Origin: Virgisporangium aurantiacum | GTDB lineage: Bacteria > Actinomycetota > Actinomycetes > Mycobacteriales > Micromonosporaceae | Direction: 5' to 3' | DNA length: 64,000 nt | Assembly: GCF_016863635.1 (NCBI RefSeq) | Contig: NZ_BOPG01000050.1 | Location: forward strand, 166,570 to 230,569 | Shown: positions 56,520 to 64,000 of the stretch, piece after piece | How positions within the stretch are numbered: position 1 is the first letter of the stretch | Layout: each line of letters opens with the position of its first letter | Made by a program: the position numbers and the translations under genes | Notes under the pieces: generated by a model | Seen by the model: the letters and a program-made list of their open reading frames with translations, nothing else | Database searches by the model: none | What the model was told of the DNA's origin: nothing

Positions 56520-57406
56520 CGGGCCGCCGTGCCGTAGTAGTCGACGAAGACCTCCTCGAGCGTCGGCTCGCGCACCGAGATCGCGGTGATCTCGGTCGCC
56601 GCCAGTTCGCGCAGCATCGGACCGGGCGGCCCGCTCACCGTGAACGTCAGCGCCGACGGCCCGGTCTGCTCGATGTCGTCGACGCCGGCCGCCCAGCCCA
56701 GGTCGGGCGGGTCGCCGTCGTACGTGACGGTGATCCGGGTGCGGTGCCGCGTGCGCAGTTCGCCGACCGTGGTGACCTCGGCCAACCGGCCGGCGCGCAG
56801 GATGCCGACCCGGTCGCACACCGCCTCCACGTCGGCGAGCCGGTGCGAGCTGAGGAACACGGTGCGGCCGTCGGCGCGGGCCCGCATCACCACACGGCGG
56901 AACTGCATCTCCATCAACGGGTCGAGGCCACTGGTGGGCTCGTCGAGGACGAGCACCGGCGCCCGGGTGGCGAACGCCGCGATCAACGCGACCTTCTGCC
57001 GGTTGCCGGTCGAGTAGGTGCCGGCGACCCGCGACGGGTCCAGCTCGAACCGCTCGATCAGCTCGGCCCGGTACTTCAGGTCGACGCCGGGACCGGTGTT
57101 GCCGAGCAGGTCCAGGATCTCCCCGCCGGTCATCCGCGGCCACAACGCCACGTCGGCCGGCACGTGGGCGAGGAGGTGGTGCGCCACCGTCACGTCGGCG
57201 GCGTCGACGTGGAACACCATCGCCCGTCCGGCGGTCGGCCGGGCCAGGCCCAGCAGCAGGCGGATCGTGGTGGACTTGCCCGCGCCGTTCGGCCCCAACC
57301 AGCCGAACACCTCGCCCGCGCGGACCTCCAGGTCGAGCGCGTCGAGGGCGAGCACCCGCCCGTACCGCTTGGTGAGGTTCTCCGCGCGCAGCGCCGGCAG
57401 TTGCAT
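56516..57406 (-). CDS. ABC transporter ATP-binding protein
   Basis: A 296-residue ABC exporter ATPase. Walker A GPNGAGKST near residue 39, signature-equivalent TYSTGNRQKVALIAAFA, Walker B VLVLDEPTSGLDPL, and H-loop LSSHRLADV. The LSGGQ is replaced by YSTGNRQK, common in CcmA/NatA-type ATPases. A C-terminal domain of about 80 residues follows, with the typical VREPTLEEVFVDYYG end. ATG 57406 has GGGGGAGGG just ahead. Pairs with the membrane gene downstream. Confidence 0.95.
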   Translation of the reverse strand: MQLPALRAENLTKRYGRVLALDALDLEVRAGEVFGWLGPNGAGKSTTIRLLLGLARPTAGRAMVFHVDAADVTVAHHLLAHVPADVALWPRMTGGEILDLLGNTGPGVDLKYRAELIERFELDPSRVAGTYSTGNRQKVALIAAFATRAPVLVLDEPTSGLDPLMEMQFRRVVMRARADGRTVFLSSHRLADVEAVCDRVGILRAGRLAEVTTVGELRTRHRTRITVTYDGDPPDLGWAAGVDDIEQTGPSALTFTVSGPPGPMLRELAATEITAISVREPTLEEVFVDYYGTAAR

Positions 57407-57444
57407 CGGTGCCCTCCCCCGATCGAGAAGCATAAGCTCGGTCC

Positions 57445-58524
57445 ATGATGCGACGCGGCGTTCCCGAGGTCGCCGTCGGCGTCGTCGCGCTCGGCGGCCT
57501 GATCGTGCAGTCGCACGGCGTCGACAGCCCCGCCGACGTGGCGGCGGCACTGGTCGTGCTGGCGTCGACCGGCGCGTTGGTCCTGCGCCGGCGGTACCCG
57601 GTCGCGGTCGGGGTGGCGGCGCTGGCCGCGATCGCCGCCTACGGCGCGCTGCTGCACCGGCCCGGCCCGATCATGCTGGTGTTCGTCGTCGCGCTCTACA
57701 CGGTCGTCGACGAGGGGCACCTGGCGGTGGCCCTCGGGCTCGGCGCGGCGTCGGTGGTCGCGTTCGCGGTCGCCGACGTCAACACCCGGGGGAACGGGGC
57801 GACGCTGCTGCACGCCGGGTGGGTGGTGGCGGTGATCGTCGGCGTGACCCGGAACCGGCGCGCCTACCTCACCGAGGCGCGGGCCCGCGCCGTCGCCGCC
57901 GAGCAGCGCGCCGAGGAGGCGGCCCGGCGCCGGGCCACCGAGGAGCGGCTGCGCATCGCGCGCGAACTGCACGACGTGCTCGGTCACCACCTCTCGATGA
58001 TCAACGTGCAGGCGAGCGCCGCGCTGCACCGCCCGGACCCGGACCGGTCGACGCAGGCGCTCACCGCGATCAAGCAGGCGAGCCGGGAGACGCTGCAGGA
58101 ACTGCGTCGCACGATCGGCATCCTGCGCACCGACGGTCCCGTCGCCGCACCCGGTCTCGACGGCCTCGACGATCTGGTCACGACGGCCAGGCGGGCCGGG
58201 CTGGAGATCCGCGCGGAACTCGCCGAGACCCGGCCGCTGCCGCCGGACGTCGACCTGGCGGCGTTCCGGATCGTCCAGGAGGCGCTCACGAACGTCACCC
58301 GCCACGCGGGCGCGACCGCCGCGGTGGTCCGGGTCCGTCCGGACCGCGACGCCGTCGTCGTCGAGATCGAGGACGACGGGACGGGCGCACCGGGTCCGGC
58401 CGGCGCCGGGATCACCGGCATGACCGAGCGGGCCGAGGCCCTCGGCGGAACGCTCGCCACCGGACCGGGCCCGGCCGGCGGCTTCCGGGTCAGCGCCCGC
58501 CTCCCGTTGGGTGTCGCGGCGTGA
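57445..58524 (+). CDS. NarL-group sensor histidine kinase
   Basis: A 359-residue kinase. Four helices at about 8-135 form the membrane sensor; HisKA_3 has the phospho-acceptor His176 in RIARELHDVLGHHLSMINVQASAAL; the ATPase domain shows FRIVQEALTNVTRHAG, VEIEDDGTGAPG and GAGITGMTERAEALGGTL. Divergent from the ABC exporter, with 38 bases between start codons. Pairs with the response regulator via a GTGA overlap. Confidence 0.93.
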   Translation: MMRRGVPEVAVGVVALGGLIVQSHGVDSPADVAAALVVLASTGALVLRRRYPVAVGVAALAAIAAYGALLHRPGPIMLVFVVALYTVVDEGHLAVALGLGAASVVAFAVADVNTRGNGATLLHAGWVVAVIVGVTRNRRAYLTEARARAVAAEQRAEEAARRRATEERLRIARELHDVLGHHLSMINVQASAALHRPDPDRSTQALTAIKQASRETLQELRRTIGILRTDGPVAAPGLDGLDDLVTTARRAGLEIRAELAETRPLPPDVDLAAFRIVQEALTNVTRHAGATAAVVRVRPDRDAVVVEIEDDGTGAPGPAGAGITGMTERAEALGGTLATGPGPAGGFRVSARLPLGVAA

Positions 58525-59183
58525 TCCGGATCCTGCTCGCCGACGACCAGACCCTGGTCCGCGCCGGGTTCCGGTCCATATTGGACGGTGAGGACGGCAT
58601 CGACGTGGTCGGCGAGGCCGTCGACGGCGCCGACGCGGTCCGGCTGGCGTATCAGGTGCGGCCCGACGTCGTCCTCATGGACATCCGGATGCCCGGCCTC
58701 GACGGCATCGCCGCCACCCGCGAGATCGCCGCGAGGACCGACGTCCGGGTGATCATCCTGACCACCTTCGACCTCGACGACTACGTGTACGACGCGTTGC
58801 GGGCCGGCGCGAGCGGCTTCCTGGTCAAGGACACCGAGCCGGCGGAGCTGATCCACGCGGTGCGGGTGATCGCGCGCGGCGACGCGCTGATCGCGCCAGC
58901 GATCACCCGTCGCCTGATCGCCGAGTTCGCCGCCCGGGCCCGGCATCCCGACCCGGGCCCGCGGCTGGCGGCGCTCACCGAGCGGGAGCGGGAGGTGATG
59001 GCGCTGGTCGCCGCCGGCCTGTCCAACGACGAGATCGCCGCGCGGCTGGTCCTCAGCCCGGCCACCGCCAAGACCCACGTCAGCCGGATCATGACCAAGA
59101 CCCAGGTCCGCGACCGGGCGCAGCTGGTGATCCTCGCGTACGAGTCCGGTCTGACTGTCCCCGGCTGGCTCAGCCGGTCCTGA
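58521..59183 (+). CDS. LuxR/NarL-family response regulator
   Basis: A 220-residue regulator: receiver domain with ADDQ, Asp54 in LMDIRMPG, Thr in LTTFDLDD and Lys in LVKDTEP; LuxR HTH LTEREREVMALVAAGLSNDEIAARLVLSPATAKTHVSRIMTK. The divergent ABC exporter is its likely target, a pairing typical of resistance or stress exporters. The coding sequence contains GTCCATATTGGAC (58574-58586), a relative of the dispersed 13-base motif. Confidence 0.95.
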   Translation: MIRILLADDQTLVRAGFRSILDGEDGIDVVGEAVDGADAVRLAYQVRPDVVLMDIRMPGLDGIAATREIAARTDVRVIILTTFDLDDYVYDALRAGASGFLVKDTEPAELIHAVRVIARGDALIAPAITRRLIAEFAARARHPDPGPRLAALTEREREVMALVAAGLSNDEIAARLVLSPATAKTHVSRIMTKTQVRDRAQLVILAYESGLTVPGWLSRS

Positions 59184-59230
59184 CACCGTGGATCCGGCCC
59201 CATGAATCCGACCCCGAAAGATAGGCTTCG

Positions 59231-60061
59231 ATGATGGGTGACGGTGGGTTCGACGTCTCCCGGCCGCATCCGGCGCGCCGGTACAACTACTGGCTCGGCG
59301 GCAAGGACCATTTCCAGGCCGACCGCGACTCCGCCGCCATGATCGAGGAGTTCATGCCGTCGGTGCGGATCGGGGCGCTGGAGAACCGCCGGTTCCACGG
59401 CCGGGTGGTGCGGTACCTGGCGGCCGAGGCCGGCGTGCGGCAGTTCGTGGACATCGGCTGCGGCCTGCCCGCGCCCGACAACACCCACGAGATCGCGCAG
59501 GACGTCGACCCGACCGCGCGCGTCGTCTACGTCGACAACGACCCGCTCGTGCTGGTCCACGCGCGTGCCCTGCTGACCGGTACGCGGGAGGGCCGCACCG
59601 CGTACCTCGACGCCGACCTGCGCGAGCCCGACCTGATCGTCGGGAGTTCCGAGGTGCGGTCGACGCTCGACCTCGACCGGCCGGTGGCGGTGCTGCTGGT
59701 CGCCGTCATGCATTTCATCCTGGACACCGACGATCCGTACGGCCTGGTGTCGCGCCTGACCGGTCCGCTCCCGGCGGGCAGCTACCTGGTGCTCACGAAC
59801 GCGACCACCGACTTCATGCCGCCCGAGCGGATCGCGATCTTCGATGCCGCCAACGCCCGCGCCGACCGGCGGGAGGACCGGGTCCGGCTCCGGTCCAGGG
59901 CCGAGGTCGAACGCTTCTTCGCCGGCCTCGACCTGGTGCCGCCCGGCGTGTGTCCCGTGACGGCCTGGCGGCCGGCCGACCCGGACGCGCCCCGGCCCGC
60001 GTTGGCGGACGTCTCCGCCTTCGGTGGTGTCGCCCGGATTCCCCAGCCGCCTTCGTCGTAG
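59231..60061 (+). CDS. SAM-dependent methyltransferase (Methyltransf_19/DUF574)
   Basis: A 276-residue enzyme of the actinobacterial Methyltransf_19 group. Signature segments: RPHPARRYNYWLGGKDHFQADRD at the N-terminus, VDIGCGLPAPDNTHEIAQDVDPTARVVYVDNDPLVLVHARALL (SAM motif I and II), PVAVLLVAVMHFILDTDDPYGLVSRLTGPLPAGSYLVLTN, and FAGLDLVPPGVCPVTAWRP. These are often multi-copy in Streptomyces and Frankiales; the methyl acceptor is unknown. ATG 59231, with a second ATG immediately after. Confidence 0.92.
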   Translation: MMGDGGFDVSRPHPARRYNYWLGGKDHFQADRDSAAMIEEFMPSVRIGALENRRFHGRVVRYLAAEAGVRQFVDIGCGLPAPDNTHEIAQDVDPTARVVYVDNDPLVLVHARALLTGTREGRTAYLDADLREPDLIVGSSEVRSTLDLDRPVAVLLVAVMHFILDTDDPYGLVSRLTGPLPAGSYLVLTNATTDFMPPERIAIFDAANARADRREDRVRLRSRAEVERFFAGLDLVPPGVCPVTAWRPADPDAPRPALADVSAFGGVARIPQPPSS

Positions 60062-60069
60062 ACTGCCCC

Positions 60070-61407
60070 GTGCTCCGGCCCCGTCCGCATCCGGCCCGGA
60101 CGGTGTCCGTGGCGTTCGTGTGCGCGGTCGCCGCCGGAACCGTTCTCCTGATGCTGCCCGTCTGCCGTGCCGGCCCAGGTTCGGCCCCGTTCATGACGGC
60201 CCTGTTCACCGCGACGTCGGCGATCACCACGTCGGGCATGACGGCCGTCGACACCGCCACCTACTGGTCCGGCGCGGGGCACGTGTTCCTCACCGCGCTC
60301 ACCCAGCTGGGCGGCTTCGGGATCACCACGCTGGCCACCCTGCTGAGCCTGGTCGTGTCGCGACGGCTGGGGCTGCGGGGCCGGATGATGGCCGGCGCGG
60401 AGACGAGCACCGGGCTGGCGCACGGCGACGTGCGGGCGGTGCTGGTCCTCGCGGCGGTCGTGATGTTCGCCGCCGAGGCGGTGATGGCGACGTTCGTCGC
60501 GGTGCGGCTGTGGTCGGCCTACGCCGTCCCGCCGGGCCGGGCCGCCTGGGAGGGTGTGTTCGACGCCGTGCAGGCGTTCAACAACTCGGGCTTCTCGTTG
60601 CGCAGCGACGGCCTGGTCGGCTTCGTCGGCGACTGGTGGATCTGCGTCCCGTTGACGCTCGGCGTGATCGTCGGCGGCATCGGCGTCCCGGTGCTCCACG
60701 AGATCGGCCGCGAGCTGCGCCGCCCGGCCGCGTGGTCGACGCACACCCGGATCACCGTGTGGGGAACGGTGGTGCTGCTCGTCGTCGGGTTCGTCGCCGT
60801 GCTGGTGCTGGAGTGGGGCAACGCCGGCACGCTCGGGCCGCGCGACGTCGCCGGGAAGATCCTGGCCGCGTTCGTCCAGGGCACGATCCCGCGGTCGGGC
60901 GGGTTCAACACGGTCGACTTCGGCGCGATGAATCCGGACACCACCGCGATCGTCACCGGCCTGATGTTCATCGGCGGCGGCAGCGCGAGCACCGCGGGCG
61001 GCATCAAGGTGACGACGTTCTTCCTGCTCGCCTACGTGATCTGGACCGAGGTGCGGGGCGAGCGCGACGTCGTGGTCGGGCGCCGACGCATCGCCGAGTC
61101 GACCCAGCGTCAGGCGACGACGGTGGCGCTGCTGGGCGTGGCGACGGTCGCCGGCGGCACGTTGCTGCTGCTCGGCGTCACCTCGGACGTTGCCTTCGAC
61201 CGGGCGTTGTTCGAGGTGATGTCGGCGTTCAGCACGGCCGGCCTCACCACCGGTGTCACCGCGGACCTGTCCGACTCCGGCAGACTGGTGCTGATCGCGA
61301 TGATGTTCGTCGGTCGCGTCGGCACGGTCGCCGTCGCCTCGGCGCTGGCGCTGAACACGCGCCAGCGGAAGTACCGCTATCCGGAGGAGCGACCCATCGT
61401 TGGCTGA
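60070..61407 (+). CDS. TrkH/KtrB-family potassium channel-like transporter
   Basis: A 445-residue protein with four M1-P-M2 units. All four selectivity-filter loops are visible with their Gly: TTSGMT, NNSGFS, RSGGFNT and STAGLTTG. About eight to nine transmembrane helices; a loop with HTRITVWGTVVLL. The length is that of KtrB rather than TrkH of Proteobacteria. GTG 60070 is the best start; upstream residues are not hydrophobic. It overlaps the TrkA-like gene by 8 bases, forming the KtrAB-type K+/Na+ uptake system. Confidence 0.94.
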   Translation: MLRPRPHPARTVSVAFVCAVAAGTVLLMLPVCRAGPGSAPFMTALFTATSAITTSGMTAVDTATYWSGAGHVFLTALTQLGGFGITTLATLLSLVVSRRLGLRGRMMAGAETSTGLAHGDVRAVLVLAAVVMFAAEAVMATFVAVRLWSAYAVPPGRAAWEGVFDAVQAFNNSGFSLRSDGLVGFVGDWWICVPLTLGVIVGGIGVPVLHEIGRELRRPAAWSTHTRITVWGTVVLLVVGFVAVLVLEWGNAGTLGPRDVAGKILAAFVQGTIPRSGGFNTVDFGAMNPDTTAIVTGLMFIGGGSASTAGGIKVTTFFLLAYVIWTEVRGERDVVVGRRRIAESTQRQATTVALLGVATVAGGTLLLLGVTSDVAFDRALFEVMSAFSTAGLTTGVTADLSDSGRLVLIAMMFVGRVGTVAVASALALNTRQRKYRYPEERPIVG

Positions 61408-62056
61408 GAACGAGAACGTCGTGGTGATCGGGCTGGGCCGGTTCGGCGGGCAGGTGGCCGAGTCGCTGCTCCGGCTGGGTCACGAGGTGCTCGGCATCGA
61501 CGAGGACGCCGGGATCGTCCAGCGGTGGTCGGACGAGCTCACCCACGTGGTGCAGGCCGACGCCACCGACGAGGACGCGCTGCTGCAGGTGGGCGTCCAG
61601 GAGTTCACCCGGGCCGTGGTCGGCATCGGCGACGACATCGAGGCGAGCGTGCTCACCGTGCTCGCGCTCAGCGAACTGGGCGTCCGCGACATCTGGGCCA
61701 AGGCGATCTCGGTCAAGCACGGCAAGATCCTGCGCTCGGTCGGCGCCCACCACGTCATCTATCCCGAGGCCGAGATGGGGGAGCGGGTGGCCCACCTGAT
61801 CACCAGCCGCATGCTCGACTTCATCGAGCTCGACGACGGCTTCGCGATCGCCAAGACCCGCGCCCCCCGCGACACCGCCGGCCGGACCCTGGCCGAGGCC
61901 GGCCTCCGCGCGACCTACGGTGTGACCGTGGTGGGCGTGAAGGCACAGGGGACCGACTTCGTGTTCGCGGCGCCGGAGACCGTGGTGCCGGGGAACGGCG
62001 TGCTGATCGTCGCCGGCACGACCGAGCAGGTTCAGCGGTTCGCGGCCACCACGTGA
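61400..62056 (+). CDS. TrkA/KtrA-type RCK regulatory subunit
   Basis: A 218-residue cytoplasmic subunit. RCK_N (TrkA_N) begins NVVVIGLGRFGGQVAESLLRLGHEVLGIDEDAGIV (Rossmann NAD/ATP site G-x-G-x-F-G). RCK_C (about 140-215) is also present: TVVGVKAQGTDFVFAAPETVVPGNGVLIVAGTTEQVQRFA. It should gate the TrkH partner in response to ATP/ADP or NAD(H). TTG start at 61400 with GGAGGAG 11 bases upstream. Its TGA overlaps the GTG of the ADH gene. Confidence 0.94.
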   Translation: MAENENVVVIGLGRFGGQVAESLLRLGHEVLGIDEDAGIVQRWSDELTHVVQADATDEDALLQVGVQEFTRAVVGIGDDIEASVLTVLALSELGVRDIWAKAISVKHGKILRSVGAHHVIYPEAEMGERVAHLITSRMLDFIELDDGFAIAKTRAPRDTAGRTLAEAGLRATYGVTVVGVKAQGTDFVFAAPETVVPGNGVLIVAGTTEQVQRFAATT

Positions 62057-62991
62057 TCGCTCTGGTCTCGTCGGCGACCGCACCGCACGCCGTGCTGCGC
62101 GAGGTGGCCGACCCGGTGCCGTTGCCGCACCAGGCGGTGGTGTCGGTGCGGGCGTTCTCGCTGAACCGCGGCGAGGTCACCCGGCTGCCCGACCTGCCCG
62201 ACGGCTCGGTCACCGGCTGGGACGCGGCCGGAATCGTCGAACGGGCCGCCGCGGACGGTACCGGTCCCGCGGTCGGCACCCGGGTCGTCGGCCTGATCGA
62301 GGGCCGCGGCGGCACCTGGGCACGGCTCGCGGCGATTCCGACGTCCGCGCTGACCGCGCTGCCGGATGCCGTTCCGGGCGCTGTTTCGGACGCTCAGGCT
62401 GCCGCCCTCCCCACGGCCGGGCTGACCGCGTTGCGCATGCTCGAGGTGGCCGGTCTGGTCCTCGGCAAGCGGGTGCTGGTCACCGGGGCGACCGGTGGCA
62501 CGGGCCGGCTGGCGGTCCAGCTCGCCCATCTCGCCGGGGCCCGGGTCACCACCCTGGTCCGTGACCGCGCCGCCGCCGACGGACCGCTGCGCCGGCTCGG
62601 CGCCGACGACGTGGTCGACCGCCTCGACGGGGAGTTCGACGTGGTGCTGGAGGGGGTCGGCGGCGCCACGTTCGGGGCGGCCATCGAACACGTGGCCCCG
62701 CGCGGCATCGTGGTCAACATCGCCACGCAGGACGACGAGGAGACCGTCACGTTCCGGGCGTCCCGCTTCGACCGCGCGGCCGGCGCCCGGATCTACACGC
62801 TGAACATGCCCGACGAGCTCGCCCGGCACGCCAGCGCCGTGTCCGACCTGCGACGGTTGTGCGCGCTGGTCGCCGACGGACGGCTCGACTGCCAGATCGT
62901 CCTGGAGGACTCCTGGCGGAACGCGCCCGGCGCGATGGAGGCTCTTCTCGACCGGCGCGTCGCCGGAAAGATCGTCCTCCACGTCGACTAG
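62053..62991 (+). CDS. MDR-family (zinc-independent) alcohol dehydrogenase/quinone reductase-like protein
   Basis: A 312-residue medium-chain dehydrogenase/reductase without the catalytic zinc Cys/His residues. Features: SVRAFSLNRGEVTRL (N-terminal GroES-like), VTGWDAAGIVE, VLVTGATGGTGRLAVQLAHLAGA (NADPH motif) and VVLEGVGGATFGAAIEHVAP. Similar to quinone oxidoreductases. GTG 62053 overlaps the TrkA-like stop, so it is in the K+ transporter operon, an unexplained partner. Confidence 0.93.
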   Translation: MIALVSSATAPHAVLREVADPVPLPHQAVVSVRAFSLNRGEVTRLPDLPDGSVTGWDAAGIVERAAADGTGPAVGTRVVGLIEGRGGTWARLAAIPTSALTALPDAVPGAVSDAQAAALPTAGLTALRMLEVAGLVLGKRVLVTGATGGTGRLAVQLAHLAGARVTTLVRDRAAADGPLRRLGADDVVDRLDGEFDVVLEGVGGATFGAAIEHVAPRGIVVNIATQDDEETVTFRASRFDRAAGARIYTLNMPDELARHASAVSDLRRLCALVADGRLDCQIVLEDSWRNAPGAMEALLDRRVAGKIVLHVD

Positions 62992-63602
62992 ATCGTGAGG
63001 ACGTAGGCGTCGCCGTCCCGGCGGAAGCCGAGCCGGTCGTAGTACGGCGCCACCATTCCGGGGGGTGTGGTCACCCGTCGGATGCCGAGCCCGGCGAGCA
63101 GGCCGCTGCGCCGGTAGACGAATTCGCCCGGGGTAAGGTCACGGTACCGTCGGGTCACGTAGTCGAGTTCGACGTTCGCCGTGCCGTCGCCGAGCAGGTG
63201 GACCACCATCACGCCGACCACCTCGTCGCCGCGCGCGACCAGGAACGCCGCCCGGTCCGGCGCCGACGCGTCCCACCGGAAGCCGGGATTGAAGCGGGCG
63301 ATGTCGGCGCCGTGGACCCGCATCGTGTGGGCGAGAAACTCGTCGTCGGTGCCCACCCGCACGACCGCGTACTCACGGTCGTCGTGCCGGGTCGTGAGGA
63401 GCCGGTACAGGTGGATCGTGTTGATGACGGTGAGCACCACGTTGAGCCCGACCATGGGCCACACGTGCAGGGCACCGTTGTAGCCGATGAGAATGAGGCA
63501 GCCGACCAGGTTCAGCAGGCGCAGTCGCAGGATCGCGGTCTGCAGCAACGACCAGACCAGCAACGCCGATCCGGCCCAGCCGACGACCTCCAACCAGTTC
63601 AT
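62988..63602 (-). CDS. YgjV-like membrane domain fused to GNAT-type acetyltransferase domain
   Basis: A 204-residue protein. Residues 1-70 hold two to three hydrophobic helices (NWLEVVGWAGSALLVWSLLQT; LLNLVGCLILIGYNGALHVWPMVGLNVVLTVINTIHLYRLL) resembling the Imp-YgjV family. Residues about 80-204 form a divergent GNAT-like domain (RAAFLVARGDEVVGVMVVHLLGDGTANVELDYVTRRYRDLTPGEFVY, and RRVTTPPGMVAPYYDRLGFRRDGDAYVLTI). The acetyl-CoA P-loop is degenerate, so activity is uncertain. The start is ATG 63602; it ends 4 bases inside the ADH gene. Function unknown. Confidence 0.78.
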   Translation of the reverse strand: MNWLEVVGWAGSALLVWSLLQTAILRLRLLNLVGCLILIGYNGALHVWPMVGLNVVLTVINTIHLYRLLTTRHDDREYAVVRVGTDDEFLAHTMRVHGADIARFNPGFRWDASAPDRAAFLVARGDEVVGVMVVHLLGDGTANVELDYVTRRYRDLTPGEFVYRRSGLLAGLGIRRVTTPPGMVAPYYDRLGFRRDGDAYVLTI

Positions 63603-64000
63603 ACCGCGAGGCTAGTGCCCGCCCGGCCGCCCATCGCCGCCACCGCCAGACCGGGGGGAACCACCCTAGCCTCCTAGGACGCCAAAGGCGGCGTGACGCC
63701 CGGCTCCCCAGACACGCCCCTGGGTGGTGACCCCAACGTCGCCGATCTTGCAGTTGTGCCCGCCCTTTCGTCGGAATTCGCCCGTTTTTCGGCGAGCACA
63801 ACTGCAAGATCGACAATCGAGCGCTGTCCTCCCGAGTCGATCTTGCAGTCGTGGTGCCTTGTTCGCCCGCATTTGCCCCCGTTCGAGGGGCACCACAACT
63901 GCAAGATCGACTCGTGGAGCCGGCCCGCGGTCCCCATCGCCCGGCCGACAGGCGCCCGATGCACCCCAGCCGTGAGTCGATCTTGCAGTTGTGGTGCCTA
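63603..64000. repeat. Non-coding region with five alternating copies of a 19-23 base repeat
   Basis: No convincing gene is seen in these 398 bases. Copies of the element GTCGATCTTGCAGTTGTGGTGCC, full or partial: 63743-63762 (+), 63796-63814 (-), 63836-63858 (+), 63889-63911 (-) and 63976-63998 (+). Adjacent plus/minus copies form inverted pairs with 33- and 30-base loops, so the RNA would fold into two long hairpins; the last copy's partner probably lies beyond the window. The short open frames here are artefacts of the repeats. The upstream part 63603-63740 has no recognisable feature. Confidence 0.85.

Noticed and set aside
63674..63964. Short open frames in the end-of-window repeat region
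   Set aside because: They are produced by the inverted repeat units and their composition does not resemble the neighbouring proteins.
63743..63998. CRISPR array
   Set aside because: The units alternate in orientation and the spacers are irregular; a CRISPR array has direct repeats of one orientation, and no cas gene is present.
1..64000. Prophage, integrative element or biosynthetic gene cluster
   Set aside because: No integrase, portal, capsid, transposase, PKS, NRPS or attachment repeats were found; the genes are ordinary chromosomal functions.

Overview
The window is a 64 kb chromosomal segment from a very GC-rich actinobacterium, most likely a member of the Micromonosporaceae or a close relative. 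Evidence for this: strong G/C bias at third codon positions, frequent GTG and TTG starts, F420/deazaflavin-type reductases, a DinB/mycothiol-transferase-like protein, a MEDS/STAS anti-sigma pair, an ECF41 sigma factor and an actinobacterial Methyltransf_19 enzyme. The genus cannot be fixed from sequence alone. I see no rRNA, tRNA, CRISPR array, transposase, integrase or phage gene. About 68 protein genes fill almost all of the DNA, often with 4-base stop/start overlaps (GTGA, ATGA, TTGA).

Layout. 0-7.4 kb: truncated serine hydrolase, an ABC exporter pair, a Pro/Gly/Tyr/Gln-rich membrane protein, a divergent MocR/EamA pair, and a stand-alone methionine aminopeptidase divergent from a small XRE regulator across an inverted-repeat operator. 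7.4-14 kb: FucP-type sugar MFS permease coupled to an orphan sugar-binding lipoprotein; a TetR divergon with two matching operators; a methyltransferase and membrane proteins. 14-21.5 kb: secreted Svx/AvrXca-like metalloprotease; a Gfo/Idh-PmoA-cupin cassette behind a perfect LacI-type palindrome; acyltransferase fused to NPCBM. 21.5-31.7 kb: small enzymes (GNAT, deazaflavin nitroreductase, MBL hydrolase, RibD/DHFR-like reductase), a two-component system, a membrane protein behind a CsoR-like palindrome, and xthA.

31.8-47 kb holds four secreted or surface-directed enzymes: alpha/beta hydrolase, CE15 glucuronoyl esterase with CBM2, CE8 pectinesterase and a CE2-like SGNH esterase. They alternate with ECF sigma factor modules, a PAP2 phosphatase, a D,D-carboxypeptidase and an ECF41/NDH-2-like pair. 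47-64 kb: an alpha/alpha-toroid protein, an FhuF-like Fe-S protein, a CMD/HxlR divergon, a CopD-CtaG fusion, a Kup transporter, an ABC exporter followed by a divergent two-component system, a TrkH/TrkA potassium system coupled to an alcohol-dehydrogenase-like gene, and a YgjV-GNAT fusion. The last 400 bases are non-coding and hold five alternating copies of a 19-23 bp element.

The strongest theme is plant cell-wall deconstruction. CE15, CE8, probably CE2, the Svx-like protease and the Gfo/Idh-PmoA-cupin cassette are scattered singly, and several carry their own sugar-responsive palindrome (LacI/CebR type, plus CGAAA-N-TTTCG boxes). A second theme is self-contained regulator/target divergons with visible operators. 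A third is a set of dispersed sequence motifs (GTCCACTGTGGAC, and GATCTTG-containing inverted repeats) that gene content does not explain.
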